From Smallanthus sonchifolius (taxonomy: Eukaryota > Streptophyta > Magnoliopsida > Asterales > Asteraceae), in the NCBI GenBank assembly GCA_023525975.1, contig CM042018.1, positions 71,245,001 through 71,309,000 on the forward strand: 64,000 bases of DNA. The letters are read 5' to 3'. The notes under the pieces were generated by a model. The model ran no database searches, was not told where the DNA came from, and saw only the letters and a program-made list of their open reading frames with translations. Positions 21,356-32,701 of the stretch are shown here, piece by piece. The stretch's first letter is position 1, and each line of letters begins with the position of its first letter. Made by a program: the position numbers and the translations under genes.

Positions 21356-23395
21356 ATGTCAATTTCATGTGATGATAATGATATTGGAACTATGCCACCG
21401 AGAATTTTGTGCATATCAGATTTTCGTAGCTGGAAAGTCCGGTTCGAACAGTTCGTATCAGCAACTGGTGAAAACTTTTGGACATCCATATTTGAAGGAT
21501 ATGTGCATCCTACTTATGACTATATGGGATATTATGATGTTCCTAAACCAGTGACAGCTCTTACTAAAGTAGAAAAGCAGAATTTTGATCGAGAGATGAA
21601 AACGTGTGAAATTTTAAAGATGTCTTTACCAAAAGAAATCATTCATAGTCTCGGGAAGTGTCCAACTTCAAGAGATCTATGGGAAGCTTTGAAGAAAAAG
21701 GGTGAAGCTACTACTCAAGCGTTTGTGATCTTGATCAACGAAGTATTGGAGAAGCCGAGTTATTCTCAAAGTGATTCTTCTGCAGATTTAACTGATAGTG
21801 AGAGTATTCGTTTTGGTGAAAGTACTCAATCTACTCAGACTGATGTGATGAGTGAAGAAAGTTTTCAGACAGTTGAAGATGATCTGAGTGAATTAGAAAC
21901 TGATGCAGAGCCTGTCATTGTTGAAAAAAAGAGTGAAGCTGATGATGACGTATTCATGGCTCCTGGTGCATCTTCTTCAGAAGTAAAACCTGAGGTATTT
22001 TCTAACTCTGAGACGTTTTGTTCTAACTGTATTTCAGATAAGGATAAAATGATGAGGGTTATGGATGACAACGTAAACATCATTTGTGATATGAAATCCA
22101 TGCACACAGTAAATCAGAAATTAAAAGATAATGAGAATGTGTGCATTGAGAGAATAGAATCACTGAAGAGAGATATAAGTTCTCTGACTTTGAAGATCAA
22201 AGAGCAGGCATATCACCTGGATATGTCCTTTGCAGAAATTGAGAAAAGAAATAATGATCTTGTTGAGAAAGATAAGGAACTAGCTGAATCTAAAGCAGAG
22301 GTAATCAGATTACACAGAAAGTTAGAAAGCTTTGAAAATTCATCATTCTTATTAGGATATTATCACGATAATACTGAAGAGGGGAAGGGAACTAGTGGTA
22401 TTGGTTATGTTCCTCCACCATTCAACGGAAATTATTCTGATGCACCTGAGATTATAAATGATGAGGATTGAGATCCTAAGACTGTGTTGAAGGTGAATCC
22501 AGTCACAGGTGAAGATATGGTGTATTCTGATGAGAGTGATGATGAATATTTTGATGAAGCTAAGGTAGAGGGAATACCGAAAGAGATTAAGAAAGAAGAC
22601 TCAAAGGTTGATTCTAATTCATCTAGTAAAAATACATTTGGAAGTTCTTCAAATTCAAGGAGAGTTCCATATGTCAGAGATTATAAAGATAGGCGTACAT
22701 GCTTTCATTGTAATGAGATGGGACACATTGTGGTGAACTGTCTTTACAAAAATAAAGGAAAGAAGCATGTAGTTCCTGAGAAGATGAAGCCTGAATCAAA
22801 ACCTGTTGAGAAAAAGTTTGTTCCGTCTCAAAAGCATAAAGAAGTTCATGTAGGAGAATCTTCTTCAAGTGCATCTAATCGTGTGAAGATTCCTTATATG
22901 AGAGATTATCGTGAGACGAGATCTTGCTTTTCTTGTGGTCTTGTTGGTCACATTCGGATTGCTTGTCCACACAAAGCCAAAGGTAACCGACATGTTACCC
23001 TAGAAAAGGTAAGAACTCATGGTAAGCCTTATGTTAACCCAAATGTGGTTAAACCTCATGCTACACAAAATGGTAATTCAAAATCTGAGGTTAGGCTTTC
23101 TAGACCTCAAAGATGGAGGAGAAACAGAAGATTGAGAAAACTTTTAGAACTACAAGAGTTTTCACAATCAAATCAATTTTTAAATGAAAGAAAATGTTCA
23201 AACACTTCACATTTTAAGCAAAAAGAACTTAATGAAAAGAAGTATGTTTGGAAATCTAAAGTTTCTGTTTCTGACTCGTCGGAACAATCTCCGAAAATAG
23301 ATGAGAGATTCGATTGTGAATGGAGTGTGGTTTATTATTTTGATACAGATGGACGACCCATGACTACCATGGCTTGGGTCCCAATTTTAAAATAA
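21356..23395 (+). pseudogene. Copia gag, copy 2, nearly intact
   Basis: About 680 codons with a single in-frame TGA at 22469-22471 (a Leu TTA in copy 1). Start chosen at MSISC because both copies begin there. Domains: N-terminal Copia gag (WKVRFEQFV, TSIFEGYVHP, CPTSRDLWEALKKKGEA) and an acidic Ser-rich linker. A coiled coil follows (about residues 240-350: KDELAESKAEVIRLHRKLE-like). Then come two intact CCHC knuckles, CFHCNEMGHIVVNC and CFSCGLVGHIRIAC, and a basic tail ending TMAWVPIL. It is the best preserved coding region in the window. Product: capsid protein binding element RNA. Selection on gag without pol would fit packaging in trans. Confidence 0.9.
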
Positions 23396-23439
23396 TGTTT
23401 CTTGTTAGTTGTGCAGAATGACCAAGAGGGACTATTAAT

Positions 23440-23510
23440 TCCATTTTAGTTGTTGATAGTGGTGGTTCTTAGCACATAACAGGGAATGACATCTGCATGA
23501 GTAAAGAGTT
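23440..23510 (+). pseudogene. Copia protease stub, copy 2
   Basis: Reads VVDSGGS then TAG, then HITGNDI: the same protease remnant as copy 1 with Lys changed to a stop. It is followed directly by the 3' UTR (GATTCAACGACTTGATGCTCAAGGGG). Confidence 0.8.
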
Positions 23511-24982
23511 GTTGATAACTGAGTAATCTATTTGATTCAACGACTTGATGCTCAAGGGGGAGAATATGTCACACACAATGTTTTGGAAAAGAGTTTTACA
23601 AAGTCCAAAAGATAACCTGAAACTTAGGATGAAGATGGTGAGCATAAAGTCGTTGATGCAACCATTTGACTAGTTGAGGGGAAGTCTACAGGACAGGGGG
23701 AGTACAGAACTGTGTTGATGACAAAAGGCAAAGGCATTCAATTACAGGATTACATCGGTTTGAGTTTTTAAATTGATTGATTTGCTTAATCCTGAGTAAC
23801 CAAGTTAAATGTTTTCATGGAAGGTTTATTTTCGTTTGTTTTCTTTCTTTATTGAAAAATATTTTGAAAAAGCCAAACAAATTGAAAAAGATAAAATCGA
23901 CATTACTTGAAGTTAAAGAAGAGATGATAGTACAATAGTAGATGTTCTTTCACACATGACCTTAGATTGACTGGTTGGTGCTTTATGTTAATATATCTGA
24001 ATTATATGTTTTGATCTAAACTTCAGAGACTACACAAATAGGAAATGATAGTGTTGTGTATGCATATAATTTGAATTGTCAGTAGACTAAAAGCGTCACT
24101 GAACCATTAGTAGTGTGAAAACATAATTGCATATGTTACAACTATGATTTTAACCCATTTTATGCCTGGGTGTGTGCGTTAAAAGATCACTATCAGATAA
24201 AGAATATTAGCTTTTAATAAAGATTTTCCTATGAGATCAGTTTCAGGTTATGTCCTTAGCACTATTCATTCGATTTGCTTCAGTGCCCATGTCCCGAAAA
24301 GCATACAATTTGAAGTATAATCAAGATATGTACTTGACAACATCTGTCAAACATATACTAGCCCTTGGATCATATTGATAAATCATCTTTACTGATTCCA
24401 TTGAATTCATAATCCAGATAACAGTTGGATCCACGTACCTGAATCTTATGATTCCACATATATAAGCCAAGACACTGAATCATTCGATTCTGAATCTCAT
24501 TGATTCCTATACAATCCAATTTGGATTCTGCTATTCATGTGCTAAGTGATGTCTCCTCATTCTGGAAATTCGGATAATCTTTAGTAAAATCTTATATGTC
24601 TTGAAGATAGTGCATTTACTTTCTGTTGGCATACTAGTGGGGTACACGTTGTATTTCATACTTAAATGGTATCTTAAGTCACAAGAAAGTGGGAATGAGA
24701 TGCTTTAGTTTCAAATCTTATAATATTGACAATTTGAATTTGTGTGTCATAGCCTGATCCTATTTTCTTTGAATGTTTATCGCGTATCATAACATGCAAT
24801 ATGAAAGTCTTGAAAAGATAGAATGTGATAATCTTAAAAGATATTAGTTTGATTGGTCAAGGCTTGAAAGAATGACATAAGATACCAATTGATATTATAT
24901 GGATTTTATATCCAAGATGTGTGATTGATATATCATATATACTCATATGATCTTCTTACTCGTGATGTTCGACCAAAAAGAT
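23511..24982 (+). other. 3' UTR of gag-only family, first copy
   Basis: Non-coding stretch repeated at 25240-27010 with few differences and present inverted at 14523-15949. It ends abruptly at GACCAAAAAGATAT, where it joins an internal R-U5 block at a GATATAGG-like match. Confidence 0.8.
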
Positions 24983-25215
24983 ATAGGTGAGAACATAACA
25001 GAACGGTGAGAATTCTTGTAACCTGATATTGTGGTGGAAATACAAAGAGTTTATTTACACCGTTGTTGTTGATTGAGTTACACGAGCACGTTGATCATGG
25101 ATTCCGCACGTTATCACCGTGCTGTACCGCGAGTCTAGAGATCCGTCACGCACCGAATTAGGGACCTACAAGTGGTATCAGAGAATTGTAACCTGATATT
25201 GTGGTGGAAATACAA
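24983..25215 (+). repeat. Internal R-U5-primer-site block plus second R-U5 piece
   Basis: 24983-25170 matches the LTR from about 28 nt after the TATA box to its ACCTACA end. It is followed by the primer site TGGTATCAGAG (25173-25183). Directly after it, about 30 bases repeat the TGTAACCTGATATTGTGG segment of U5 (about 25187-25217). The block then joins the second 3' UTR copy. This is the layout of the 5' end of a genomic RNA joined to the middle of another. Confidence 0.85.
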
Positions 25216-25239
25216 GAGCAATGAGTCGTTACAGAAGTT

Positions 25240-27010
25240 GGTAAATCTATTTAATTCAACGACTTGATGCTCAAGGGGGAGAATATGTCACACACAATGT
25301 TTTGGAAAGAGTTTTACAAAGTCCAAAAGATAACCTAAAACTTAGGATGACGATGGTGAGCATAAAGTCGTTGATGCAACCATTTGACTAGTTGAGAGGG
25401 AGTCTACAGGATAGGGGGAGTACAGAACTGTGTTGGTGACAAAGGCAAAGGCATTCAATTACAGGATTACATCGGTTTGAGTTTTTAAATTGATTGACTT
25501 GCTTAATCCTGAGTAACCAAGTAAAATGTTTTCATGGAAGGTTTATTTTCGTTTGTTTTACTTTCTTTATTGAAAAAGATTTTGAAAAAGCCAAACAAAT
25601 TGAAAAAGATAAAATCGACATTACTTGAAGTTAAAGAAGAGATGATAGTACATCAGTAGATGTTCTTTCACACATGACCTTAGATTGACTGGTTGGTGCT
25701 TTATGTTAATATATCTGAATTATATGTTTTGATCTAAACTTCAGAGACTATACAAATAGGAAATGATAGTGTTGTGTATGCATATAATTTGAATTGTCAG
25801 TAGACTAAAAGCGTCACTGAACCATTAGTAGTGTGAAAACATAATTGCATATGTTACAACTATGATTTTAACCCATTTTATGTCTGGGTGTGTGCGTTAA
25901 AAGATCACTATCAGATAAAGAATATTAGCTTTTAATAAAGATTTTCCTATGAGATCAGTTTCGGGTTATGTCCTTAGCACTATTCATTCGATTTGCTTCA
26001 GTGCCCATGTCCCGAAAATCATATAATTTGAAGTATAATCAAGATATGTACTTGACAACATCTGTCAAACATATACTAGCCCTTGGATCATATTGATAAA
26101 TCATCTTTACTGATTCCATTGAATTCATAATCCAGATAACAGTTGGATCCACGTACCTGAATCTTATGATTCCACATATATAAGCCAAGACACTGAATCA
26201 TTCGATTCTGAATCTCATTGATTCCTATACAATCCAATTTGGATTCTGCTATTCATGTGCTAAGTGATGTCTCCTCATTCTAGAAATTCGGATAATCTTT
26301 AGTAAAATCTTATATGTCATGAAGATAGTGCATTTACTTTCTGTTGGCATACTAGTGGGGTACATGTTGTATTTCATACTTAAATGGTATCTTAACTCAC
26401 AAGAAAGTGGGAATGAGATGCTTTAGTTTCAAATCTTATAATATTGACAATTTGAATTTGTGTGTCATAGCCTGATCCTATTTTCTTTGAATGTTTATCG
26501 CGTATCATAACATGCAATATGAAAGTCTTGAAAAGATAGAATGTGATAATCTTAAAAGATATTAGTTTGATTGGTCAAGGCTTGAAAGAATGACATAGGA
26601 TACCAATTGATATTATATGGATTTTATATCCAAGATGTGTGATTGATATATCATATATACTCATATGATCTTCTTACTCGTGATGTTCGAACAAAAAGAT
26701 ATGATTTTGTATTTTACATTTCAGTTTATATAGAGAAAAACCAAAAAGATTTTGTGTTTCTTATGTTTGAAAAACCAAAAAGATTTTATTTTTCTAGCTT
26801 CCATGGAAATTTTAATTGTTGGTTATTCTTGGTTGTTCTCCTTTGCATAAACTGAATATTGCAGACAGAAGTTGACAAGGGGTCCTTCTCCCAAGTTTTC
26901 TTCTAGAGATAGAAAGAGAAAGTGCAGATGAACAAGACGAAGACTACAGTGTGTTTGATGATATTTGAAGACGGATGACAATCTTCTGAAGCTGTTGTCA
27001 AGGGGGAGTC
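25240..27010 (+). other. 3' UTR of gag-only family, second copy, with polypurine tract
   Basis: Repeats 23525-24982 and continues past it with CCAAAAAGATTTT motifs (26690-26790) to the tract AAGGGGGAGTC at 27000-27010, directly before the LTR. The ORF at 26643-26855 covers AT-rich UTR and is not credible. Confidence 0.8.
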
Positions 27011-27598
27011 TGTTGGAGCATATTCTGGTGACAACGAGCTTGAAGATATTATGTCTTAGTCTTAGAGTCTTTGACTTGTATTTGATAGAATTGTTAGCAA
27101 CAGTTAAAGGGGAGTCTGTTAGGACATGTTTTGTAACTGTTGATAAAATTCTGTGTAAGTTCTGCTAGAGGCGAACTTAACAAGTTCGCCTAGCCTATCA
27201 GAGGCGAACTTAATAAGTTCGCCTGGTCTATCAGAGGCGAACTTAATAAGTTCACTTAAGTCTATCAGAGGCGAACTTATTAAGTTCGCTTAGCCTATTA
27301 GAGGCGAACTTAATAAGTTCGCCTAAGAACAGTGAAGCGAACTTGTTAAGTTCGTCTGGTGCAGAACAGTTGCTTATATATAGAGGTAACAGAGTCTGAG
27401 AACACAGAGATAGGTGAGACGATATAACAGAACGGTGAGAATTCTTGTAACCTGATATTGTGGTGGAAATACAAAGAGTTTATTTACACCGTTGTTGTTG
27501 ATTGAGTTACACGAGCACGTTGATCATGGATTCCGCACGTTATCCCGTGTCATACCGCGAGTCTAGAGATCCGTCACGCACCGAATTAGGGACCTACA
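27011..27598 (+). repeat. 3' LTR of gag-only copy 2 (588 bp)
   Basis: TGTTGGAGCATATTC...GGGACCTACA. A second tract and start lie inside (AAAGGGGAGTC then TGTTAGGACATG). Six palindromes at 27168-27357, TATATATA at 27375-27382. The different palindrome number from the 5' LTR (2.5 against 6) is unusual for two LTRs of one insertion. Confidence 0.9.
27168..27357. repeat. Palindrome array, six units
   Basis: Six units of the 23-bp palindrome (arms AGGCGAACTTA / TAAGTTCGCCT with sporadic changes) spaced 33-41 bp apart, ending about 18 bp upstream of the TATA box. Confidence 0.9.
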
Positions 27599-28605
27599 AG
27601 TTTGCTGCATTTTATGTGTAACGTATTAATCCAAGTGATGTGTTTATGTCTTTAACTATTCGTCCTTATAACCACCATTTTGGTGGGCTTTTATTATTGT
27701 CTTAATCCGTCTTTATATTTGTGAGTGTTCTTGATTTTTAAAGTGTATAACCTTTTTAATCAAACTTCTCTTGAAGATTGTACGTCTTTATACAAGTAGA
27801 GATTAATAAGCCAAGGCTTGGTTAACACTATTAAGATCGTACGTCTTTATACGAACTTATTATGTGACCAAGAATTGGTGAACTCATGTTGGAAACGGTA
27901 CGTGTTTATACTTGGTCCCATTGTTACACCGCCTCCCGGTGAGCAAAATATAATCACCTATTTAACTTTAATACAAAGCATTTTACGTTCGATGTCTTAA
28001 ACCAACCCGGAGTTGAGGGTAATTGTTGTCCTTAACGGGAGGCACTACCACTTGTTAAAGCTTTTAAATTTGCAAATCAAATGTCGTGAGGACGAGGCTC
28101 TAGCGGTGACCCGGGTCACACATTTGTAGTAGTCATATCACTGGATTAGTCAACTTAACATTATCACGTACCAAGCGGATTCGAAACCCAAAGCAATACT
28201 ATTCATAACCTAGTCATTTCCAACCTATTTACTTTCCTGTTATTTACTATTCTGTTCGTTACATTTCTTTTACACACTTCACGCACGTTTTTACTTTTCT
28301 GCTATTTACTTTACCGCCATTTACTTTTCTGTCATTTACTTTCCTGTTCCACAAGCACACAAAACTCACTCACAAATTAAACCGGCTAAACGTTAACGAA
28401 AGTCGAGTATTGGAATTCGACCGTGTCCATTGGTTCGATACTTGGTTCTTACCTAAACTATATTACGCTGTGATAGGTACACTTGCCTATTGTGTGTGTG
28501 TTTAAGTTAAAGTAATTATCATTTTATAAATTTAAAACCTGATCTCGTAAGACCATTCTAAAAATATATTTATTATATTTTTATATATTAAAACACTACG
28601 CATCA
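27599..28605 (+). repeat. Athila-like LTR remnant without primer site
   Basis: Ends ...AAAACACTACGCATCA. About 150-200 bp before that it carries the CCGTGTCCATTGG and TATTGTGTGTGTG motifs shared with 1101-1180. The left end is cut by the gag-only element. It contains three GTACGTNTTTATAC repeats about 60 bp apart (27778-27912) and short ATTTACTTT-CTGT repeats (28225-28350). It may be the 3' LTR of the outer Athila element, but the bodies of the two LTRs do not match well enough to say so. Confidence 0.55.
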
Positions 28606-28852
28606 ATATACTTCATGTATTATGGATCTTTGGACATTTAGGTTAGTCACCAATGTTCGTATTGGCCGGGTTAGACATATACGTGATCCGGTAATTCCTA
28701 AAATTACCAAGGTATGAAATGAATCAATGCATGGCTATTGCTAGACTTTAGGACCTAATTCATGCAATTAAGTTAATCAGGAAACTTGAAAATGTAAACC
28801 CGTTTAGCTTATGTACGGATATTGACCTAGAAATATCGGTTGTCACATCAAG
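28606..28852. other. Unassigned 250-bp stretch
   Basis: No ORF or repeat boundary that I can name. It ends ATATCGGTTGTCACA, which could be the tail of a chromovirus LTR, directly before truncated gag. Confidence 0.35.
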
Positions 28853-29263
28853 GCTGAGTCTTCTTTCAATGGCAAGAAGCGGAAAGGCAGGAACTTTGCT
28901 ATTATCACTCCTGCTGCACCTATAGCCCAAGTAGTCCCTAATGCTTACAACCCCAACAAGAAGCCGTATATAGGAACTTTACCTTTGTGCAACACATGCA
29001 AGCTCCATCATACTACTAACGTGCCATGTCTTGTATGTACCAATTGTGGACGTTATGGTCATGTGGCTAACATCTGTCGTAGTGTTCCACAAGTTAACCA
29101 AATCCACCAACTTATTGCTCCTGCTTCTGCTGCTATCACCCAGGGTCGTGCTTGTTACAAGTGCGGTGACCCTAATCATTTCAGGAACCGTTGTCCTAGG
29201 TTGGTCATAGTGAATCAAGCCAACATGAACCAAGGAAACATGAATCAGGGAAACATGAATTAG
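28853..29263 (+). pseudogene. Chromovirus gag, C-terminal fragment
   Basis: Basic linker (NGKKRKGRNFAIITPAAP) then zinc knuckles CNTCKLHHTTNVPC, CTNCGRYGHVANIC and CYKCGDPNHFRNRC, followed by Asn-rich repeats of NMNQG. Ends at a TAG near 29261 where relatives continue into protease. The capsid domain is missing. Confidence 0.85.
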
Positions 29264-32200
29264 GGGAACATGTACCAAGGGAATGTGATCCAGGGGAATG
29301 CAAACCCCGTAGCTCGTGGACATGCCTTCAACGTTAATGTCAACGAGGCTCAAGCCAACAATGATATGGTGAACGGTACGTATCCAATTAATCATCAATA
29401 TGCTTTTATCCCATTTGATACTGGTTCCGATAGGAGTTTCGTGTCCTTTGAGTTTGAACCATAACTTGCTATGAGTCGAACTAAGTTTGACAAATCCTTC
29501 GATATATTAGTAGCGGATGGATATTCTGTTACTTCTGACACCATCATTAGAGATTGTACCATAAACTTGAATAACCATGATTTCTCAATTAATCTTATCC
29601 ATATGGCTCTCGAAGGTTTCGATATCATAGTAGTCATGGATTGGCTAACCAAGCATCATGTTGAAGTTGTTTGCTTTAACAAGTATATTCGTATCCCTCT
29701 CGACTAGGGCAACATTTTGAACGTCTATCGAGAGAAGCCGTCTAAAGGGCTCAAGCTTATGTCTTATACTACCGCGCAAAAGTACTCATGGAAGAAATGT
29801 GTGGCATTCTTAGCACATATTGTGGAGCGGAAAGACAAGAGCAAAAATCTCCAAGATATTCCGGTGATCAAAGACTTTCCAGAAGTATTTCCCGAAGACC
29901 TACCTGGTCTTCCTCCCGCACGTCAAGTTGAATTCCGTATCGACCTAATGCTAGAAGCAAACCGTGTGGCTAAGTCACCCTATCGTCTTGAACCCTCAGA
30001 AATGCAAGAACTTTCAAGCCAACTTCGAGAACTTTCTGACAAAGGATTCATTCGTCCAAGTGTTTCTCCCTGGGGAGCACCCGTTTTATTTGTCAAGAAG
30101 AAGGATGGTTCTTTCCGGATGTGTATCGACTATCGGGAGCTCAACAAGCTTACTGTGAAGAACCGTTATCCACTTCCGAGAATAGATTATTTGTTTGATC
30201 AACTTCAAGGCTCGACATATTTCTCAAAAATTGATCTTCGATCTGGTTATCACCAGTTACGAGTCCTTGAATCCGATATTCCAAAAACAGTTTTTCATAC
30301 AAGGTATGGTCATTATGAATTCATGGTTATGCCATTTGGACTAACCAATGCACCCACGGTATTCAGGGATCTTATGAACCGCGTGTGTAAACCGTACTTG
30401 GACAAATTCGTGATCGTCTTCATTGAAAATAGTCTTATCTATTCAAAATCAAAAGTGGAACACGAAGAACACTTACGATTAGTTTTGGTTCTCTTGAAGA
30501 AGGAACAGTTATACGCCAAGTTCTCCAAGTGTGAATTATGGCTAAAGAAAGTCCAATTCTTGGGCCATATAGTCAACGAGAAGGGTATTCATGTGGATCC
30601 CGCAAAAATTGAAGTGCTGAAGAACTAGAAAGCTCTCAAATAGAAACTGTGTGCAGCTCCTGTTTTGACTCTTCCTGACGGAAACAATGACTTTGTCGTC
30701 TACTGTGATGCTTCTAACTTAGGCCTTGGTTGTGTTCTTATGCAATGAGGTAAAGTGATTGCTTATGCGTCTCGACAACTCAAAATCCATGAGAAGAATT
30801 GTACGACACACGACCTTGAATTGGGTGCGGTCGTATTTGCTCTCAAAATTTGGAGACACTACTTATAGGGTACTAAGTGTGTGGTTTACACTGACCATAA
30901 GAGTCTTCAACATATCTTTAATCAAAAAGAACTCAACATGAGGCAAAGGCGTTGGGTTGAACTTCTAAACGACTATGACTGCGGCATTCATTACCATCCT
31001 GGTAAGGCAAATGTCATAGTCGATGCTCTTAGTCGTAAAGAATCTATCAAGATCCACAGCATTCAAATCCAAAACGATATTCAGACTTGCATCTTTGAGG
31101 CACAACATCTTTCGGTCACTGAAGGAAACATGTACAATGAGATGGCATGTGGTGTTGAACTCCAACTTGAAACCAAACCTAATGGCTTACTTTATTTCCT
31201 AAATCGTATCTGGATTCTGGACCATGACAATCTTCGTACCTTTATCATGAACGAGGCTCATAAGACTCGTTATTCTATACATCCCGGTGGGGATAAAATG
31301 TATAAGGACCTTCGTACTCAATATTGGTGGCCTGGTATGAAAAAGGACATTGCTCTATATGTGTCCAAGTGCCTTACTTGTTTGAAAGTTAAGGCCAAGC
31401 ACCATTGTCCATCCGGTTTACTTGAACAACTCAAGATTCCCATGTGGAAGTGGGAGTGTATTGCTATGGACTTTATAACCAAGCTCCCGCATACGTCTCG
31501 TGGACATGATAGTATTTGGGTAATCATTGATCGTTTGACAAAATCTGCTCACTTCCTACCCATTCGTGAAGACTATCGAGTCGAGAAAATAGCTCGAATC
31601 TATATTGATGAAATAGTTAGTCGTCATGGTGTACTTCTCAACATTATTTCTGATCGTGATGGATGATTCACTTCTCGTTTCTGGCAATCTTGGCAATCAG
31701 CTCTGGGTACTCAACTGAATCTTAGTACGGCTTACCATCCGGAAACTGATGGTCAATCTGAACGAATGATTCAAGCCCTTGAGGATATGCTTAGAGCCTG
31801 TGTCATTGACTTTAAAGGAAATTGGGATTTACACCTACCTTTAGTTGAGTTTTCGTATAACAACAACTATCATACGAGTATTGACATGGCTCCTTTCGAA
31901 GCACTTTATGGACGGAAGTGTCGTTCTCCTATCTGTTGGTCTGAGATTAGTGAAGCACAGATCACTGGTCCCGAACTTATTCAGGAGACTTCAGACAAAA
32001 TCATGTTATTCTGTAACAAACTTCATGTAGCTAGGAGTCGGAAAAAGAGCTATGCCGACAAACGTCGAAAACCCTTGGAATTTCAAGTCGGCGATCTGGT
32101 TCTTCTCAAGGTATCCCATTAGAAGGGCGTGGTTCATTTTGGAAAGAAGGTAAAACTTGCACCGAGGTTTGTAGGTCCTTTTAAAGTCCTCAAACGGATT

Positions 32201-32516
32201 AGGAAGGTAGCCTACAAATTGGATCTACCAGAAGGACTCAACAACGTACATCCAACATTTCATATCTCGAACCTAAAGAAATGCTTGGCCAACGAAAATC
32301 TTCACATACCGCTTAACGAAGTTCACATTGATGAGACAATGCACTTCGTGGAGAAACCTATGGAGATCATGGATCGGGAAGTTAAGAAACTCAAACGAAG
32401 TCGTATCCCAATCGTTAAGGTTCGGTGGGAATCCAAACGTGGCCCAGAAATCACTTAGGAACGTGAGGATCAAATGAAGATTAAATACCCACATCTCTTT
32501 CCTGGACCTTCCTCCT
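29264..32516 (+). pseudogene. Chromovirus pol with inactivated RT
   Basis: Protease (PFDTGSDRSFVS; the usual GMDWL motif reads VMDWL), RT (29717-30628), RNase H (30660-31025), integrase zinc finger and core (31240-31700) and a chromodomain-like tail (VKVRWESKRGPEIT, then a stop in place of Trp). The RT catalytic FIDD motif reads FIEN near 30419-30430, so both key Asp residues are lost. About 90 codons between RT and RNase H are deleted at 30628. Further stops occur near 29462, 29705, 30642, 30747, 30867, 31664, 32120 and 32456. Long dead. Confidence 0.9.
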
Positions 32517-32542
32517 AATCAATTTCGGGACGAAATTCCCTA

Positions 32543-32701
32543 AAGTAGGGGAGACTGTAACCTCCGGGATTTTTCCGACATTTATTTTTACTTTTTCGAC
32601 ACTTGTAATTTTCATTATTCTATGACTAGCATCTTTCTATTTCAAAAAAAGCTATCCTATTTATCCATTTCATTACATGAACATACATATATAAATACAT
32701 T
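32543..32701 (+). repeat. Polypurine tract and start of 3' LTR of truncated chromovirus
   Basis: AAAGTAGGGGAGAC (32542-32555) then LTR start TGTAACCTCCGGG at 32556. The LTR is broken at 32701 by insertion of the Sirevirus-like LTR. Confidence 0.8.

Larger units (their letters stand above)
20730..27598 (+). mobile_element. Gag-only Copia element, copy 2, rearranged
   Basis: Same family as 14101-19332 in opposite orientation: 5' LTR 20730-21203, gag 21356-23395, protease stub, 3' UTR twice (23511-24982, 25240-27010) with an R-U5-primer-site block between, and 3' LTR 27011-27598. Its own 5' primer site and about 500 bp of leader are deleted: the LTR stops at CGAATTGGGG and runs into leader sequence. 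The left flank TTATC and right flank AGTTT do not match, so there is no target-site duplication. At least one boundary is probably secondary. Confidence 0.85.
28853..32701 (+). mobile_element. Truncated chromovirus (Ty3/Gypsy)
   Basis: 5'-truncated + strand element. It begins inside gag and continues through protease, RT, RNase H and integrase to a polypurine tract and 146 bp of 3' LTR (starts TGTAACCTCC at 32556). The LTR is interrupted at 32701 by the Sirevirus-like element. There is no 5' LTR or primer site. Protein similarity to the nested chromovirus at 2220-13290 is obvious, but the LTR differs, so it is a separate family. Confidence 0.9.

Noticed and set aside
27168..27357. CRISPR-like array (regular palindromic repeats)
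   Set aside because: The 'spacers' are near-copies of one another, the setting is a plant retrotransposon LTR and there are no cas genes. It is an LTR palindrome array.
20725..27603. Target-site duplication for gag-only copy 2
   Set aside because: Left flank TTATC and right flank AGTTT do not match in any register tried, so no duplication is claimed.
27599..28605. Confirmed 3' LTR of the Athila element starting at base 1
   Set aside because: Only terminal motifs match and no duplication can be tested. Kept as an Athila-like remnant.
28853..32701. Endogenous pararetrovirus (caulimovirid)
   Set aside because: It has integrase, LTR and polypurine tract, and gag/pol of chromovirus type. No movement protein was seen.
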